Shown here: positions 51,487-59,850 of the stretch, piece after piece
Position numbering within the stretch: the first letter of the stretch is position 1
Layout: every line of letters begins with the position of its first letter
Source: Micromussa lordhowensis
Lineage: Eukaryota > Cnidaria > Anthozoa > Scleractinia > Lobophylliidae
Length of the DNA stretch: 64,000 nucleotides
Assembly (NCBI GenBank): GCA_964020085.1
Contig: OZ026607.1
Span: 11,250,782-11,314,781 of the forward strand
Direction: 5' to 3'
Program-made: the position numbers and the translations under genes
Notes under the pieces: model-generated
Seen by the model: the letters and a program-made list of their open reading frames with translations, nothing else
Database searches by the model: none
Told to the model about the DNA's origin: nothing

Positions 51487-52437
51487 TTAAATAATTTTTT
51501 TTAAATCTCCAGCTGGCACCCAACTGTTAAATTCGTCTGGGTAACCTTTCCATTTGACTAATGCTTTTCCTTTTGACTTTCTGATAATTTTCTCTATTCT
51601 ATAGACCTCTTGATCTGTCTTTTGTAACTCTTCTCTGTAGAAAGAACCCTTAATCACTTCACCATTTAAGTCTTTTATCTTATAAGTAATAGGATTAGTG
51701 AATCTAATTTCGTCTATGATGAAAACTTCTTCAGTCCAATTAGGAGTATAGCCTTTATCAAAGGTCACCCTTTTGTATTTGCTTATTCGGACTCTATCAC
51801 CTACTCTAAATTCGGGTTTTCTATTTGTTTTTGTTTTTTTGATTTCTCTCGCTAAATCACCATATAAATTAAAATAAACTTTTCCATAGTTTTCAGGTTT
51901 TCTAGCTTGGATAGGCGTCATTCCTATTGATCTATGTCGGCTGTTGTTGTAAGAGGCGAGTATTTTCGGAAGGATGTCAACGTAGACTGTATTGTTTTGC
52001 ATAGTGAATCTCTTATACATTTTATCTTTGATAGTTCTATTCCATCTCTCACAAACTGATGATTTCTCTTCATTTTCAGTGGAATAGACCTTTATCTTAT
52101 CCTTAGCTAAGAGATCCAGCACATTTTTGTTATAATATTCTTTTCCTTTGTCTACCCATAACATTTTAGGCTTATTAGAGAAAAATAAGCTTTCAAACGC
52201 CTTAGAGACTTCTAAACCTGTTTTTGTCTTTAGAGGTACTATCCAACCATATTTACTGAAAAGGTCTAAGACCATTAGTAGATATTTATAACCTCGGTTC
52301 CATTTGCTAAGCTTTTGCATATCAACTAAGTCTGAACACCAGATGTCATCTACATTATGTGCAATGACTCTTCGCTTACGAAAATTTCGTTTTATAGGTT
52401 TATGTAACTCATTAGCTAGCCCTTCCCATGTGTCTAA
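51487..52437 (-). CDS. Retrovirus-type integrase with chromodomain
   Basis: The rve core reads DDIWCSDLVDM (first catalytic Asp), YLLMVLDLFSKYGWIVPLK, LWVDKGKEYYN (second Asp) and ENEEKSSVCERWNRT (Glu), a D,D-35-E integrase, followed by an SH3-like domain (RVGDRVRISK) and a C-terminal chromodomain (YRIEKIIRKSKGKALVKWKGYPDEFNSWVP). The only in-frame ATG (52320) comes after the first catalytic Asp, so translation must begin upstream. The open frame reaches back past ELHKPIKR to a 12-A run inside the end of the phospholipase gene, without any ATG. A frameshift fusion, non-ATG start or homopolymer error are possible. It integrates the element into host DNA. Confidence 0.88.
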   Translation of the reverse strand, partial: LDTWEGLANELHKPIKRNFRKRRVIAHNVDDIWCSDLVDMQKLSKWNRGYKYLLMVLDLFSKYGWIVPLKTKTGLEVSKAFESLFFSNKPKMLWVDKGKEYYNKNVLDLLAKDKIKVYSTENEEKSSVCERWNRTIKDKMYKRFTMQNNTVYVDILPKILASYNNSRHRSIGMTPIQARKPENYGKVYFNLYGDLAREIKKTKTNRKPEFRVGDRVRISKYKRVTFDKGYTPNWTEEVFIIDEIRFTNPITYKIKDLNGEVIKGSFYREELQKTDQEVYRIEKIIRKSKGKALVKWKGYPDEFNSWVPAGDLKKII

Positions 52438-52441
52438 ATTT

Positions 52442-53188
52442 TTAGCGTTTTTTTTTTTTAACTCCTAAACCAAGTTTTTGCTTTGTATTAATAGTGTTTC
52501 TAGCTAACCAATGACCCCACTGTCTCTCATTCCAGGGAATTGCATCTAGAGCTCGGACCATTTTCTTGTCAGCCACATTTTTACATGATTTTACATTACC
52601 TCCCTTATCAGCACATACTGAGTAATCAACATCGTGTTGCATGGCTATAGCATCTGTCTTACCTGTTGGCTGATCATAGATTTCATAGATTTGGCCTGTG
52701 TTTCGATCCCATTTTACTTGTCGTTCTAAATCATTGTAAGGGCCAGTATATTTGTGTCCTGGTAAAGTCCAACCAGCTTTCGGTTTAGGTAACTTACCTA
52801 TTGCTTTATGAATATCAAGACCCCTTCCCCTTCCCCTTCCCCTGATTTTTTTAGAAAGATCATCTGCCAGAGAGTCAATTGCTCTATTCAAATACCTTTT
52901 ACCAATGCCTTTAACTTTGTCTTTTACATAGTCAGATTTTATTGCTCTACTAGCTCCCCTTTTACCTAGGTTGTACAATCCTTTTGCACCAGCAGCCAAC
53001 CCTTTGACAATTAGTTCATCAAAACCGCTTCCTTGCATTTCCGCTTTAGATATAAAACGAAATTTTGTAATTCCACATTCAGCGCAAATACATCGCATTG
53101 CATTTCTACCATTTTTTGTAATTACAAAAGTTTCAGAATTAGGTATACATTCTGTCCTTTTTCTTTGTCGAACGCAATAAGATAACAT
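52442..53188 (-). CDS. Virion protein with zinc ribbon and phospholipase A2 domain
   Basis: 248 codons. The N-terminus (to about 48) is a small zinc-binding domain (YCVRQRKRTEC, then CICAECGITKFRF) shared with the next gene. The middle is basic with GLAAGAKG and GRGRGRGRG. The C-terminus is a parvovirus VP1-type phospholipase A2: calcium loop YTGPYN (147-152) and catalytic HDVDY (His185, Asp186). In parvoviruses this enzyme breaches the endosomal membrane; a like role in entry is inferred. The ORF ends KKKKR within a 12-A run that overlaps the integrase frame. An AATATATG start context is present. Confidence 0.82.
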   Translation of the reverse strand: MLSYCVRQRKRTECIPNSETFVITKNGRNAMRCICAECGITKFRFISKAEMQGSGFDELIVKGLAAGAKGLYNLGKRGASRAIKSDYVKDKVKGIGKRYLNRAIDSLADDLSKKIRGRGRGRGLDIHKAIGKLPKPKAGWTLPGHKYTGPYNDLERQVKWDRNTGQIYEIYDQPTGKTDAIAMQHDVDYSVCADKGGNVKSCKNVADKKMVRALDAIPWNERQWGHWLARNTINTKQKLGLGVKKKKR

Positions 53189-53241
53189 ATATTAATTAAT
53201 ATTATAATAAATATATGTTAATCTATTGTTAACAAAGTTAA

Positions 53242-53478
53242 CTATAATATAGCTCCTATGAGGGGAATTCCCTTAAATGGACTGTTTTTACCTAGTAATA
53301 GCCCTTTTCCTTTTCTACCTCTTCCTACCGTACCTGACTTAACAAATTTAGTTTTTGTTATCCCACATTCTGCGCATTTACATTTCATCATGGCACGACC
53401 ATTTCTTGCCTGTACAACCCTTTCTGAACCAGGAACGCACTCTGTCTGTTTTCGTTGTTTTACACAATAGCTTTTCAT
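53242..53478 (-). CDS. Small zinc-ribbon protein with hydrophobic tail
   Basis: 78 codons. Residues 1-46 (SYCVKQRKQTECVPGSE, CKCAECGITKTKFV) are clearly paralogous to the N-terminus of the phospholipase protein upstream of it on the map. The tail is basic, then hydrophobic (GKGLLLGKNSPFKGIPLIGAIL), resembling small membrane-active virion peptides. A TTATATAG box precedes the ATG. The domain is probably a structural zinc ribbon; its function is unknown. Confidence 0.65.
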   Translation of the reverse strand: MKSYCVKQRKQTECVPGSERVVQARNGRAMMKCKCAECGITKTKFVKSGTVGRGRKGKGLLLGKNSPFKGIPLIGAIL

Positions 53479-53522
53479 CTATATAATAATTATTTTTTTT
53501 TATTATTTTAATATATTATATA

Positions 53523-53711
53523 ATGGAACAAATTGTCATTGAAAAAGAAATACGTAGAATAGAAGCGATGTATAAACATTACAAACTTCTTTATAGAAAA
53601 ATTGCCTTTTTATGTTGTTCTGGAGAAACTAAAAGAGTGAGAAATATGAGAAATAGTTTGAAACGAGATTTAAAAAACATGAGAAGTCTTCAAAGTAATT
53701 TAGCAAAATAG
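53523..53711 (+). CDS. Small coiled-coil protein
   Basis: 62 codons of helical, charged sequence (MEQIVIEKEIRRIEAMYKHY, CSGETKRVRNMRNSLKRDLK). The ATG directly follows ATATTATATA, the element's shared box, and transcription would diverge from 53478. The 3' end overlaps the protease end by 22 bp. No family was recognised. Confidence 0.5.
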   Translation: MEQIVIEKEIRRIEAMYKHYKLLYRKIAFLCCSGETKRVRNMRNSLKRDLKNMRSLQSNLAK

Positions 53712-54121
53712 TTTTCTATGAATTTTTCATTCTCTTCTGTGTCAAAGCTAAAAACTTGCAATAAATCGAAATAATCTACTCCTTTATGCATTTCATTCAA
53801 GAAATACAAGCAAAAATAGCCACAGGTTGTAGTATAGAGATTCTGTATTTGTCGGTTTTGGTGTAGTAAATTTAAGTTTTTCTCTTTTGCATGGTTTACC
53901 AACTCTTGAAAAGGTGGCATACCAAAAGAGTCAAAGTAATTTATTGTACCATCACTAACATAGGTTGTAACCCAATGACTACCACTCATATAATGAGGTT
54001 CTAAATTATAGATAAAAAGCGCTAACTTATGATTATGTGGTACAGTCTGATCTCTACTTAAAACATTCTTGATAGGAATCCCTAAGTATTTACACCAATC
54101 TAAAAGATCAAAATTACTCAT
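53690..54121 (-). CDS. Adenain-like cysteine protease
   Basis: 143 codons, shorter than adenovirus protease (about 200) but with its core: SGSHWV (His49), INYFDSFG (Asp64), a Gln near 91-93, and TTTCGYFCLYFL (Cys100). Polinton and adenovirus maturation proteases of this C5/C48 fold cleave core and capsid proteins inside the particle. Unlike its neighbours it has no clear TATATA box before the ATG. Its 3' end overlaps the small plus-strand gene. The identification is firm. Confidence 0.88.
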   Translation of the reverse strand: MSNFDLLDWCKYLGIPIKNVLSRDQTVPHNHKLALFIYNLEPHYMSGSHWVTTYVSDGTINYFDSFGMPPFQELVNHAKEKNLNLLHQNRQIQNLYTTTCGYFCLYFLNEMHKGVDYFDLLQVFSFDTEENEKFIENYFAKLL

Positions 54122-54150
54122 TGGGATATCTTTATGGAATTTAGGCTTTT

Positions 54151-54876
54151 TTAGTTCTTTTTTTTTTTTTTTTTAACCCTACCCCTACCCCTGCCCCATG
54201 TCCCAATAAAAGGTGGTGGAGCCATAGGCATTCCCATACGAGGACCTCCTCCTCCATCCGATTTCCCCATTCGAACTCCTCCTCTTCCTTTTATACTTCC
54301 TCCTTTTAATGCATCAATAATCATTGGAATACCAATACTAGCTAGTAACGTGCCAATACCACTACCTACTTGTCGTTGTGTAAGTCGGAAAAGTAAGTCT
54401 TCTCCTAATTTATGAGCTCGTGCTAAATCTCCTATTTGTCCTTTAGTCAGTAGATCGCCCATTTTAGCTAACATATATAGATTTTTATTTGGTACTTGAT
54501 ACATTTGTCCGCCACTAATTTTCTTAACTATTTGACTAGCACCTTCAGAAGCTAACCCTGCTAGAGCAGACAATCCTAGTGTTTTACCGATAGTTGGTGC
54601 TACATTCTTTAATACTGGCAATATTGAACTAAAGATACCAGACCCAGATTGACGCCTGATATTATACTTTGATATAGTAATTACCATTCCTCGATTAGCT
54701 GCTTGTGCCTTAGCTAGTCTCTTAACAGTATTCATTGGTACCATAAGGACATTGGAACCACTTAACGCATTTTTACTTAAGCGTAAACTTATTTCTTCTC
54801 TGTTTCTGTAAGCCTTAGATAGTTTTCGTTTTTGGCCTTCAGAAAGTTTTATAGAAATTTGATGTAGTTCAGTCAT
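54151..54876 (-). CDS. Minor virion protein, adenovirus pX/pVI-like
   Basis: 241 codons. The N-terminal half has two similar segments (ISIKLSEGQKRKLSKAYRN, then VLMVPMNTVKRLAKAQAANR) ending in VITISKYNIRRQSGSGIF, a duplicated beta-hairpin-like layout common next to Polinton capsid genes. A hydrophobic Gly/Ala region follows (LPVLKNVAPTIGKTLGLSALAGL), and the C-terminus is Gly/Arg/Lys-rich (WGRGRGRVKKKKKKN). Gly-containing sites such as SGSGIF could be protease sites. A membrane-lytic or DNA-condensing role is inferred. A TAATATATA box abuts the ATG. Confidence 0.65.
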   Translation of the reverse strand: MTELHQISIKLSEGQKRKLSKAYRNREEISLRLSKNALSGSNVLMVPMNTVKRLAKAQAANRGMVITISKYNIRRQSGSGIFSSILPVLKNVAPTIGKTLGLSALAGLASEGASQIVKKISGGQMYQVPNKNLYMLAKMGDLLTKGQIGDLARAHKLGEDLLFRLTQRQVGSGIGTLLASIGIPMIIDALKGGSIKGRGGVRMGKSDGGGGPRMGMPMAPPPFIGTWGRGRGRVKKKKKKN

Positions 54877-54955
54877 TATATATTATTTAGGGACTTTTTT
54901 AAATTCCTAAATAATATATGTTCTGTGCCTTTGTCACAGTCTATGACGTTATTAA

Positions 54956-55300
54956 TCAGATCCAATCTTCTTCTTCATCATCATCTAAGATGAAGTCTTT
55001 AAAAAGATCTTCTTGCTCTCTATATGATACTTGCATTAATTTTGGTTTTAGAGTAGCTCCAAAAGTTCCAGTTGTAATTGAAAACCAAGCAGCAATAAAT
55101 TTCACTTCGCTTCGTGGCCCTATTGATACTGATTCATATTCAATCTTTTCTCGATCCCATGTAAAAAATCTTGTAGCTAGTCGATCATTTCTAAAAAATA
55201 GATTAAACTCCATCTTTGATGGGTAATCTTGATACACTCTCTCTTCATCAACCATTTTATACGGTTTTTTACAGAGAACCACCTTGACCGTATTCATCAT
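54956..55300 (-). CDS. Hypothetical virion-region protein
   Basis: 114 codons from ATG 55300, which overlaps the end of the upstream gene by 32 bp, a tight coupling that makes this start better than a Met 57 bp earlier. It contains YPSKMEFNLFFRNDRLATRFF, VSIGPRSEVKFIAAWFSITTG and a strongly acidic C-terminus (DDDEEEDW). The beta-rich middle and acidic tail would fit a single-strand-binding-like protein, but nothing proves it. Confidence 0.5.
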   Translation of the reverse strand: MMNTVKVVLCKKPYKMVDEERVYQDYPSKMEFNLFFRNDRLATRFFTWDREKIEYESVSIGPRSEVKFIAAWFSITTGTFGATLKPKLMQVSYREQEDLFKDFILDDDEEEDWI

Positions 55301-55649
55301 AACCTGATACAGCTTCTCTTGGTATTTTTTTTTTATTATTAGAATGTATATAATCAATGAAGAATTGATCCAATTCTTTGGCTTTTTCTAGATATTCCCC
55401 ATCACAACTAATTTGCATGCTAGTACCTTGATATTCTCCATCTTTATTATAGTTTTCTTTTAATCCAAAGGGAGTATATCCTTCATATTTAACAAATAAT
55501 GTCCTTCCATTGTATAATATTCCAATCTGCGTTCCATTGTGCTTATTTGGCTTTGGTTTTGCAAAAGTTATCTTTGAAGTGTCAATATGGAGAAAATCGA
55601 CTATTTCTTCTTTGTTCTGACTTTCGTTCACTCTTTCTTTAACTCTCAT
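55269..55649 (-). CDS. Hypothetical conserved protein (DUF5871-like?)
   Basis: 126 codons. The pattern ITFAKPKPNKHNGTQIGILY, LFVKYEGYTPFGLK, MQISCD and KAKELDQFFIDYI recalls a beta-sheet protein found across large DNA viruses and Polinton relatives (DUF5871-type); this is from memory and tentative. It lies between the capsid gene and the small acidic-tailed gene, with an AATATAATATAA box at the ATG. Confidence 0.5.
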   Translation of the reverse strand: MRVKERVNESQNKEEIVDFLHIDTSKITFAKPKPNKHNGTQIGILYNGRTLFVKYEGYTPFGLKENYNKDGEYQGTSMQISCDGEYLEKAKELDQFFIDYIHSNNKKKIPREAVSGYDEYGQGGSL

Positions 55650-55687
55650 TTATATTATATTAAAATATTTTTTCTAAGTATTTTTTT

Positions 55688-56932
55688 TTAGACAATAACT
55701 AATTGATCTCCCACTTTATCAACAACAACATCTTCTTCATAGAGAACAATTGCATGCACTCTAAAATCAGCAGCTGCGGCTTGTGAGAGGCGAAATCTTA
55801 TGTTAAGTTGCTTTGGATCTCTGCTTAACTGTTCTGTTTGATAAGTTAAATCAAAATATAACATTGGGTAAAGACTCGAAAAATTAGCGATATTCAATTG
55901 AGTACCTGTATTATAATCATTCTTTTTCCATGAATAATTCATTAAATCATAATAGATTCTTGTTTTACTTTCTGTATCATATTCAAGTTCTGGATAGTAG
56001 ACACCATTACCATATTCAAGACGACATGTGCTAAGATGACTATTATTATTGGCTGCGTTCAGTTTAAAAGTATCAAAAATATAAGGATTTGCTGTCATAT
56101 CATTTGTCTTAAGTCTCTGGAAGTAGAGGAAAACATGCTGTACTTTATCAATACTAGCTGAGATTCTGAAATCACCACTGTTTCTGGTAGTATCTGAAGT
56201 TTGGTACATTTCTTTGAGGTATTTCCATTTACTGGGTTTTTGGTATTCACTGATGAATTTAGTCATCAGAGCATCTTTTGGTTCTAGTCGGGGTACCCAT
56301 AGATAAAAACGATCAATTACTAATCTCAATGTATCAACTGCCCCATATAATACTTCAGCGTCCGGTGTCAGTTCTATTTCAAATTGGAGATCCATTGGTG
56401 GTAACAATCGTCCTTCTAATTCTTCGAAAAAAGAATACCTATTTAATGGAATACTTGTATTAACATGAGCTCTGTTAGCTGTTAATAAACGCCTACTTTC
56501 CAAACCAGTGTTTGTATCATCTGAAGTGGCATCTGTATCTAAATACCATAAGCTATTTTTGGCTGTACTACGCCCAAAATCATCTGAATATTCTAAAAGA
56601 TTTTTTGCAAAAGTTACAAGATGAAGATTATCAGTGTCGTAGACGATTTTTCCTGCACTCTTTATTACCATATGCTTAATTAATGAATGCGAGCCATTAA
56701 TAATTGTTGTTCTGGCGTCTGCATTGTCCCCACCATTTGCTTTAAGGTCTAATCTGAATCGCACTTCAAAAAAGGCGTTAAACCAATCAAGCATAATACC
56801 ACGATCAGTAACATGAAATTTGTATCCTTTCTTATTTTGCTCTTGAGTATTGGCAGGAGCTCTTATAGCATCTTGAAGACGAAATTGCACTAGTTCGTTT
56901 CTCTGAACATTCTCTGGTGATCTAAATGCCAT
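55688..56932 (-). CDS. MCP: Major capsid protein, double jelly-roll
   Basis: 414 codons. The start (SPENVQRNELVQFRL), the first jelly-roll (LDWFNAFFEVRFRLDLKANGG, SHSLIKHMVIKSAGKIVYDTDN, LEYSDDFGRSTA), the link (IPLNRYSFFEELEGRLLPPMDLQFEI) and the C-terminal half (RLVIDRFYLWVPRLEP, YPMLYFDLTYQ) fit the Polinton major capsid family, with the length at the short side of the usual range. It builds the icosahedral shell as trimers. An AAATATATA box abuts the ATG. It lies next to the penton and core-protein genes as in other Polintons. No breaks were seen. Confidence 0.85.
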   Translation of the reverse strand: MAFRSPENVQRNELVQFRLQDAIRAPANTQEQNKKGYKFHVTDRGIMLDWFNAFFEVRFRLDLKANGGDNADARTTIINGSHSLIKHMVIKSAGKIVYDTDNLHLVTFAKNLLEYSDDFGRSTAKNSLWYLDTDATSDDTNTGLESRRLLTANRAHVNTSIPLNRYSFFEELEGRLLPPMDLQFEIELTPDAEVLYGAVDTLRLVIDRFYLWVPRLEPKDALMTKFISEYQKPSKWKYLKEMYQTSDTTRNSGDFRISASIDKVQHVFLYFQRLKTNDMTANPYIFDTFKLNAANNNSHLSTCRLEYGNGVYYPELEYDTESKTRIYYDLMNYSWKKNDYNTGTQLNIANFSSLYPMLYFDLTYQTEQLSRDPKQLNIRFRLSQAAAADFRVHAIVLYEEDVVVDKVGDQLVIV

Positions 56933-56942
56933 TATATATTTT
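56933..56942 (-). promoter_or_regulatory. AAATATATA box before the major capsid gene
   Basis: On the minus strand, AAAAATATATA runs directly into the ATG of the capsid gene, the same layout as for other genes of the element. Confidence 0.5.
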
Positions 56943-56962
56943 TTATCATATTTTTTTTTTCT

Positions 56963-57334
56963 TTAAGATCGCGCTATAAGATTATTAATCAGTGCATTAA
57001 CTTCATCCTGAGTCCTTGGCTTTGCTCTACCTGGCTTTGACTTTGTTGACTTTGTCGCTTTTTTAGACCCTGAGGACAGCCTTTTTCGGATAAGCTCACC
57101 TGATCGCTCTATAACTTTATCAGCAGCCTTTTTACCAACTCGTTCTCCCGCTTGAGATACACCAGCTTGTATTGCTTTTTTAGCAAATGGTTTTAAAACC
57201 TGTCCAGTTAAAGCACTAGCTACCTTTTTTAGTGGTTTCATAAGATTGTCTACTATAATTCCATTGCCGCGGTGTTTGTAGACATATCGTCCCGTTCTTG
57301 GGTGATAAATCTTTTTGAACTCTCTTGACTTCAT
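56963..57334 (-). CDS. Small basic virion protein
   Basis: 123 codons, strongly basic: YHPRTGRYVYKHRGNG, then an amphipathic helix (LKKVASALTGQVLKPFAKKA) and a K/S/R tail (SSGSKKATKSTKSKPGRAK). The composition and place between capsid and penton suggest a core or pVII-like DNA-condensing protein, or a membrane-active peptide precursor. No specific family. A TTAATTATAT box is at the ATG. Confidence 0.55.
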   Translation of the reverse strand: MKSREFKKIYHPRTGRYVYKHRGNGIIVDNLMKPLKKVASALTGQVLKPFAKKAIQAGVSQAGERVGKKAADKVIERSGELIRKRLSSGSKKATKSTKSKPGRAKPRTQDEVNALINNLIARS

Positions 57335-57340
57335 ATATAA

Positions 57341-58108
57341 TTAAAATGGAACTTTTTTTAAGATTAATGAAAATGCTGTGTCAGCATGATTTAAATAGAC
57401 TGGTCTTCTTAAACCATCAGTTACATAGATTCGAACGCTTGAAACTCTTGTTTTATTGATAGGATTAAATATAACACGACGCGGTTCAAGGGTAAAATTG
57501 TAAGAAGGTCTCAGCGTTCCTGTACCAAAACTAAAAACAATATCTGATTCTACTCCATCTACTAATGAATCAGAGACTAAATCACAGTGAATATTTAGGA
57601 CATCTGTATCTTCTGATAGGTTAGGTACTTTGGGGCTAACGTTTCTCTCATCTCTTAAGATCACTTGATCGAATCCTATTAGTTTACCAAAATTAGATTT
57701 ACGCAGGTCAAGCTGATAGTTAGCGTCTAAAGTCACTAAGACTCTAAAAGTTGGTTCATCAAAAGTCACCGTAATTGGAAATTCTTCATCACCATCACCG
57801 CGGACTATTTTAGTCTTTTCCTTAATGTAATTATCAATATCAGTGTAATCCCAAACTCCTTTTGGAAAATCAATATCTGTAAATGTTTTCCCACCGTCTT
57901 TACTGTAAGCTATCTTTTGATTGTTATAACCAGAATTTATATTTGTCCATGTAAAAGCCATTGAAATAATTTTATTAAAACCAATATACCAAATCCCATC
58001 ACTGTGTTCATAGTCCAGCGTTCTAGAAAACCTTGTAGTAAAATCACCAGGTCGATTACCAGGTTCATCTTTAACTGCAAAACTGCTTAATGAGATTTCT
58101 CTCTCCAT
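57341..58108 (-). CDS. Minor capsid (penton) protein, single jelly-roll
   Basis: 255 codons. The sequence ISLSSFAVKDEPGNRPGDFTTRF, IWYIGFNKIISMAFTW, LNIHCDLVSDSLVDGVESDI, FTLEPRRVIFNPINK and VRIYVTDGLRRPVYLN fits the Polinton penton protein, which occupies fivefold vertices. It lies between the basic protein and the 343-residue protein with 3- to 6-bp gaps, an operon-like packing. TGATAT just before the ATG is a shortened form of the shared box. Confidence 0.8.
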   Translation of the reverse strand: MEREISLSSFAVKDEPGNRPGDFTTRFSRTLDYEHSDGIWYIGFNKIISMAFTWTNINSGYNNQKIAYSKDGGKTFTDIDFPKGVWDYTDIDNYIKEKTKIVRGDGDEEFPITVTFDEPTFRVLVTLDANYQLDLRKSNFGKLIGFDQVILRDERNVSPKVPNLSEDTDVLNIHCDLVSDSLVDGVESDIVFSFGTGTLRPSYNFTLEPRRVIFNPINKTRVSSVRIYVTDGLRRPVYLNHADTAFSLILKKVPF

Positions 58109-58111
58109 ATA

Positions 58112-59143
58112 TCAGACCCCGAAATATTTTTTCACTAACTTTTGATATTGCGACTTATTGATTGATTTTGTTCTTAGTAGAGTGTCTAAGATAGTTTGAC
58201 CCATATTTCTCATCTTGACACTTGTATTGCCTGCTTCCATTTCGCCAATAATTAGTGTTAATTTCTTTAGTAATTCTTGAGCATCATTATAGAAATAGAC
58301 ACCACTTCCCCTCTTGACGCCACTTCCCTTTGTACTTTTCTTTTTCTGTACTTTTAGATAGTCTCTATATTCTTGAATAGGTTTTAGTCTACTATCTGCA
58401 AATTTATGAGCCATATCCTTTTCTCGCTCTAGCTTTTCTATTACATCTCTAGGAGCATTATTTTTTATAGCTTGATTTAGTCTTTTACTTGTATTTGTTT
58501 TAAATGTACTTGTAATACTGCTTATTTCAGAATTTGCTCGTTTTATGTTACTCTCGAGATATTTACTACGTTTAACTGGTGTCATTTCTGGTTGGGATAA
58601 TCTCATTTCAACATCATCATAGTTAGGAAGACCTGTACTATCTAAAATCCTATTAATATCTCCTCTATCTAAATCATCATCATCATCAGGTGGTGCTTCA
58701 ATTTCTAAAGGTCCTTCTTCCACAAAAGAATATTCTGGTGGTAAAGATTCATCTCCTCCTAGATTCCAAAAACTAGGATCCATTTCATATTTTGGTGGAG
58801 GACCTTTAGGTATTATTTGTTTTTCTGCCTGTGGCGCTACGTAATCTTGGAGATCTAATAATCCTTCTACATCCATATCTTCATATGGATCTACTTCTGG
58901 TGCATAATCAATTTCATCTGGTTTACCTGCCGGGCCGGGACGTATTCTCATTTGTGGTCTATTCTTAGGCTTTTGTGCCTTTAACCCATCTATGATTTCA
59001 TCTAGTCTAAATGATTTTGTTATCCGCTGGTCAGAAGTCTTACTCTTTATCTTCTCTTCAGTGATCTCATCATAAAGCTGATTCTTCATCTTTCCAGTCT
59101 CAGTCCGCTTCTGAGCTAATCGTTTCCAATTTGAGAGACTCAT
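58112..59143 (-). CDS. Large virion-associated protein of Polinton type
   Basis: 343 codons. A basic N-terminus (LSNWKRLAQKRTETG), a long disordered P/D/E-rich middle (with DDDDDLDRGD), a coiled coil (about 205-260) and a C-terminal domain: GSGVYFYNDAQELLKKL, IIGEMEAGNTSVKMRNMGQ, LLRTKSINKSQYQKLVKKYF. The C-terminal domain resembles one I recall from capsid-gene neighbours in other Polintons and may sit beneath the vertices. An AAATATTAT box is at the ATG. It is transcribed away from the ATPase gene across a 70-bp gap. Confidence 0.6.
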   Translation of the reverse strand: MSLSNWKRLAQKRTETGKMKNQLYDEITEEKIKSKTSDQRITKSFRLDEIIDGLKAQKPKNRPQMRIRPGPAGKPDEIDYAPEVDPYEDMDVEGLLDLQDYVAPQAEKQIIPKGPPPKYEMDPSFWNLGGDESLPPEYSFVEEGPLEIEAPPDDDDDLDRGDINRILDSTGLPNYDDVEMRLSQPEMTPVKRSKYLESNIKRANSEISSITSTFKTNTSKRLNQAIKNNAPRDVIEKLEREKDMAHKFADSRLKPIQEYRDYLKVQKKKSTKGSGVKRGSGVYFYNDAQELLKKLTLIIGEMEAGNTSVKMRNMGQTILDTLLRTKSINKSQYQKLVKKYFGV

Positions 59144-59198
59144 ATAATATTTATATTTTTTATATTATGTGAAATAATATGCGACATTTATTTAAAAA

Positions 59199-59213
59199 AT
59201 ATTAATTATATAG
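59199..59213 (+). promoter_or_regulatory. TATATAG box before the ATPase gene
   Basis: ATTAATTATATAG directly precedes ATG 59214. The 70-bp gap also serves the divergent gene ending at 59143, whose box (AATATTAT) lies at the other side, so this is a bidirectional promoter region. Confidence 0.5.
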
Positions 59214-59849
59214 ATGAAAATTCCTAATTATGATTCAGCTTCTAATAATGACCGCAATTTCAAACGACTGCTACCTTATATGCCTTCAGACACTTTTCGA
59301 ATGTTAATTTGTGGACCAAGCGGTTGTGGTAAAACTAACGTTCTCATGCATATGCTTTATAATCTACTCTACTATGATAAGATTTACTTGTTTTCTAAAA
59401 ATCTTGAGCAACCAAAGTACAGACAACTATTAGAAACATTTCAACCCATTTCAGAAGAGGCTGGTTATGATGTCATAGAAGAGAGTAATGGTGATGTCAT
59501 TCCTCTGGAAAGCCTAGATAATGATAACCAAAAAATAGTGATCTTTGATGATTATGTTTGTGAACGAAACCAAAAACCTCTCATTGAATATTTTATTGGT
59601 GGTCGTCATAAAAATTGCAGTGTAATCTATTTAAGTCAATCTTATTATCTCACTCCCAAAGACATCAGGTTGAATTGCTCTCATTTTTGTATTTTTGACT
59701 CTCCAAGTAATGCAGAGAAAGCAAGAATGTGTAAAGAAGTCAATGTACCTAAGAAGCGATTCGAGAGTGCGACTAGTGAGCCTTATAGTTTTGCGTACAT
59801 TGATAAGACAAAAAAGACAATCAGAAAAAATTTCAATGAAAATATATAG
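59214..59849 (+). CDS. Genome-packaging ATPase, A32/FtsK-HerA type
   Basis: 211 codons. Walker A is GPSGCGKT at 34-41 in MLICGPSGCGKTNVLMHML; Walker B is KIVIFDDYV (Asp 112-113). SVIYLSQSYYLTPKDIRLN and CSHFCIFDSPSN follow, the sensor region of this family. It powers packaging of the linear genome. It is of a different subfamily from the ATPase at 39759. First gene of the plus-strand block. Confidence 0.88.
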   Translation: MKIPNYDSASNNDRNFKRLLPYMPSDTFRMLICGPSGCGKTNVLMHMLYNLLYYDKIYLFSKNLEQPKYRQLLETFQPISEEAGYDVIEESNGDVIPLESLDNDNQKIVIFDDYVCERNQKPLIEYFIGGRHKNCSVIYLSQSYYLTPKDIRLNCSHFCIFDSPSNAEKARMCKEVNVPKKRFESATSEPYSFAYIDKTKKTIRKNFNENI

Positions 59850-59850
59850 G

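Noticed and set aside
54918..55226. Plus-strand 102-codon gene
   Set aside because: It is antisense to a minus-strand gene with better start context and neighbours.
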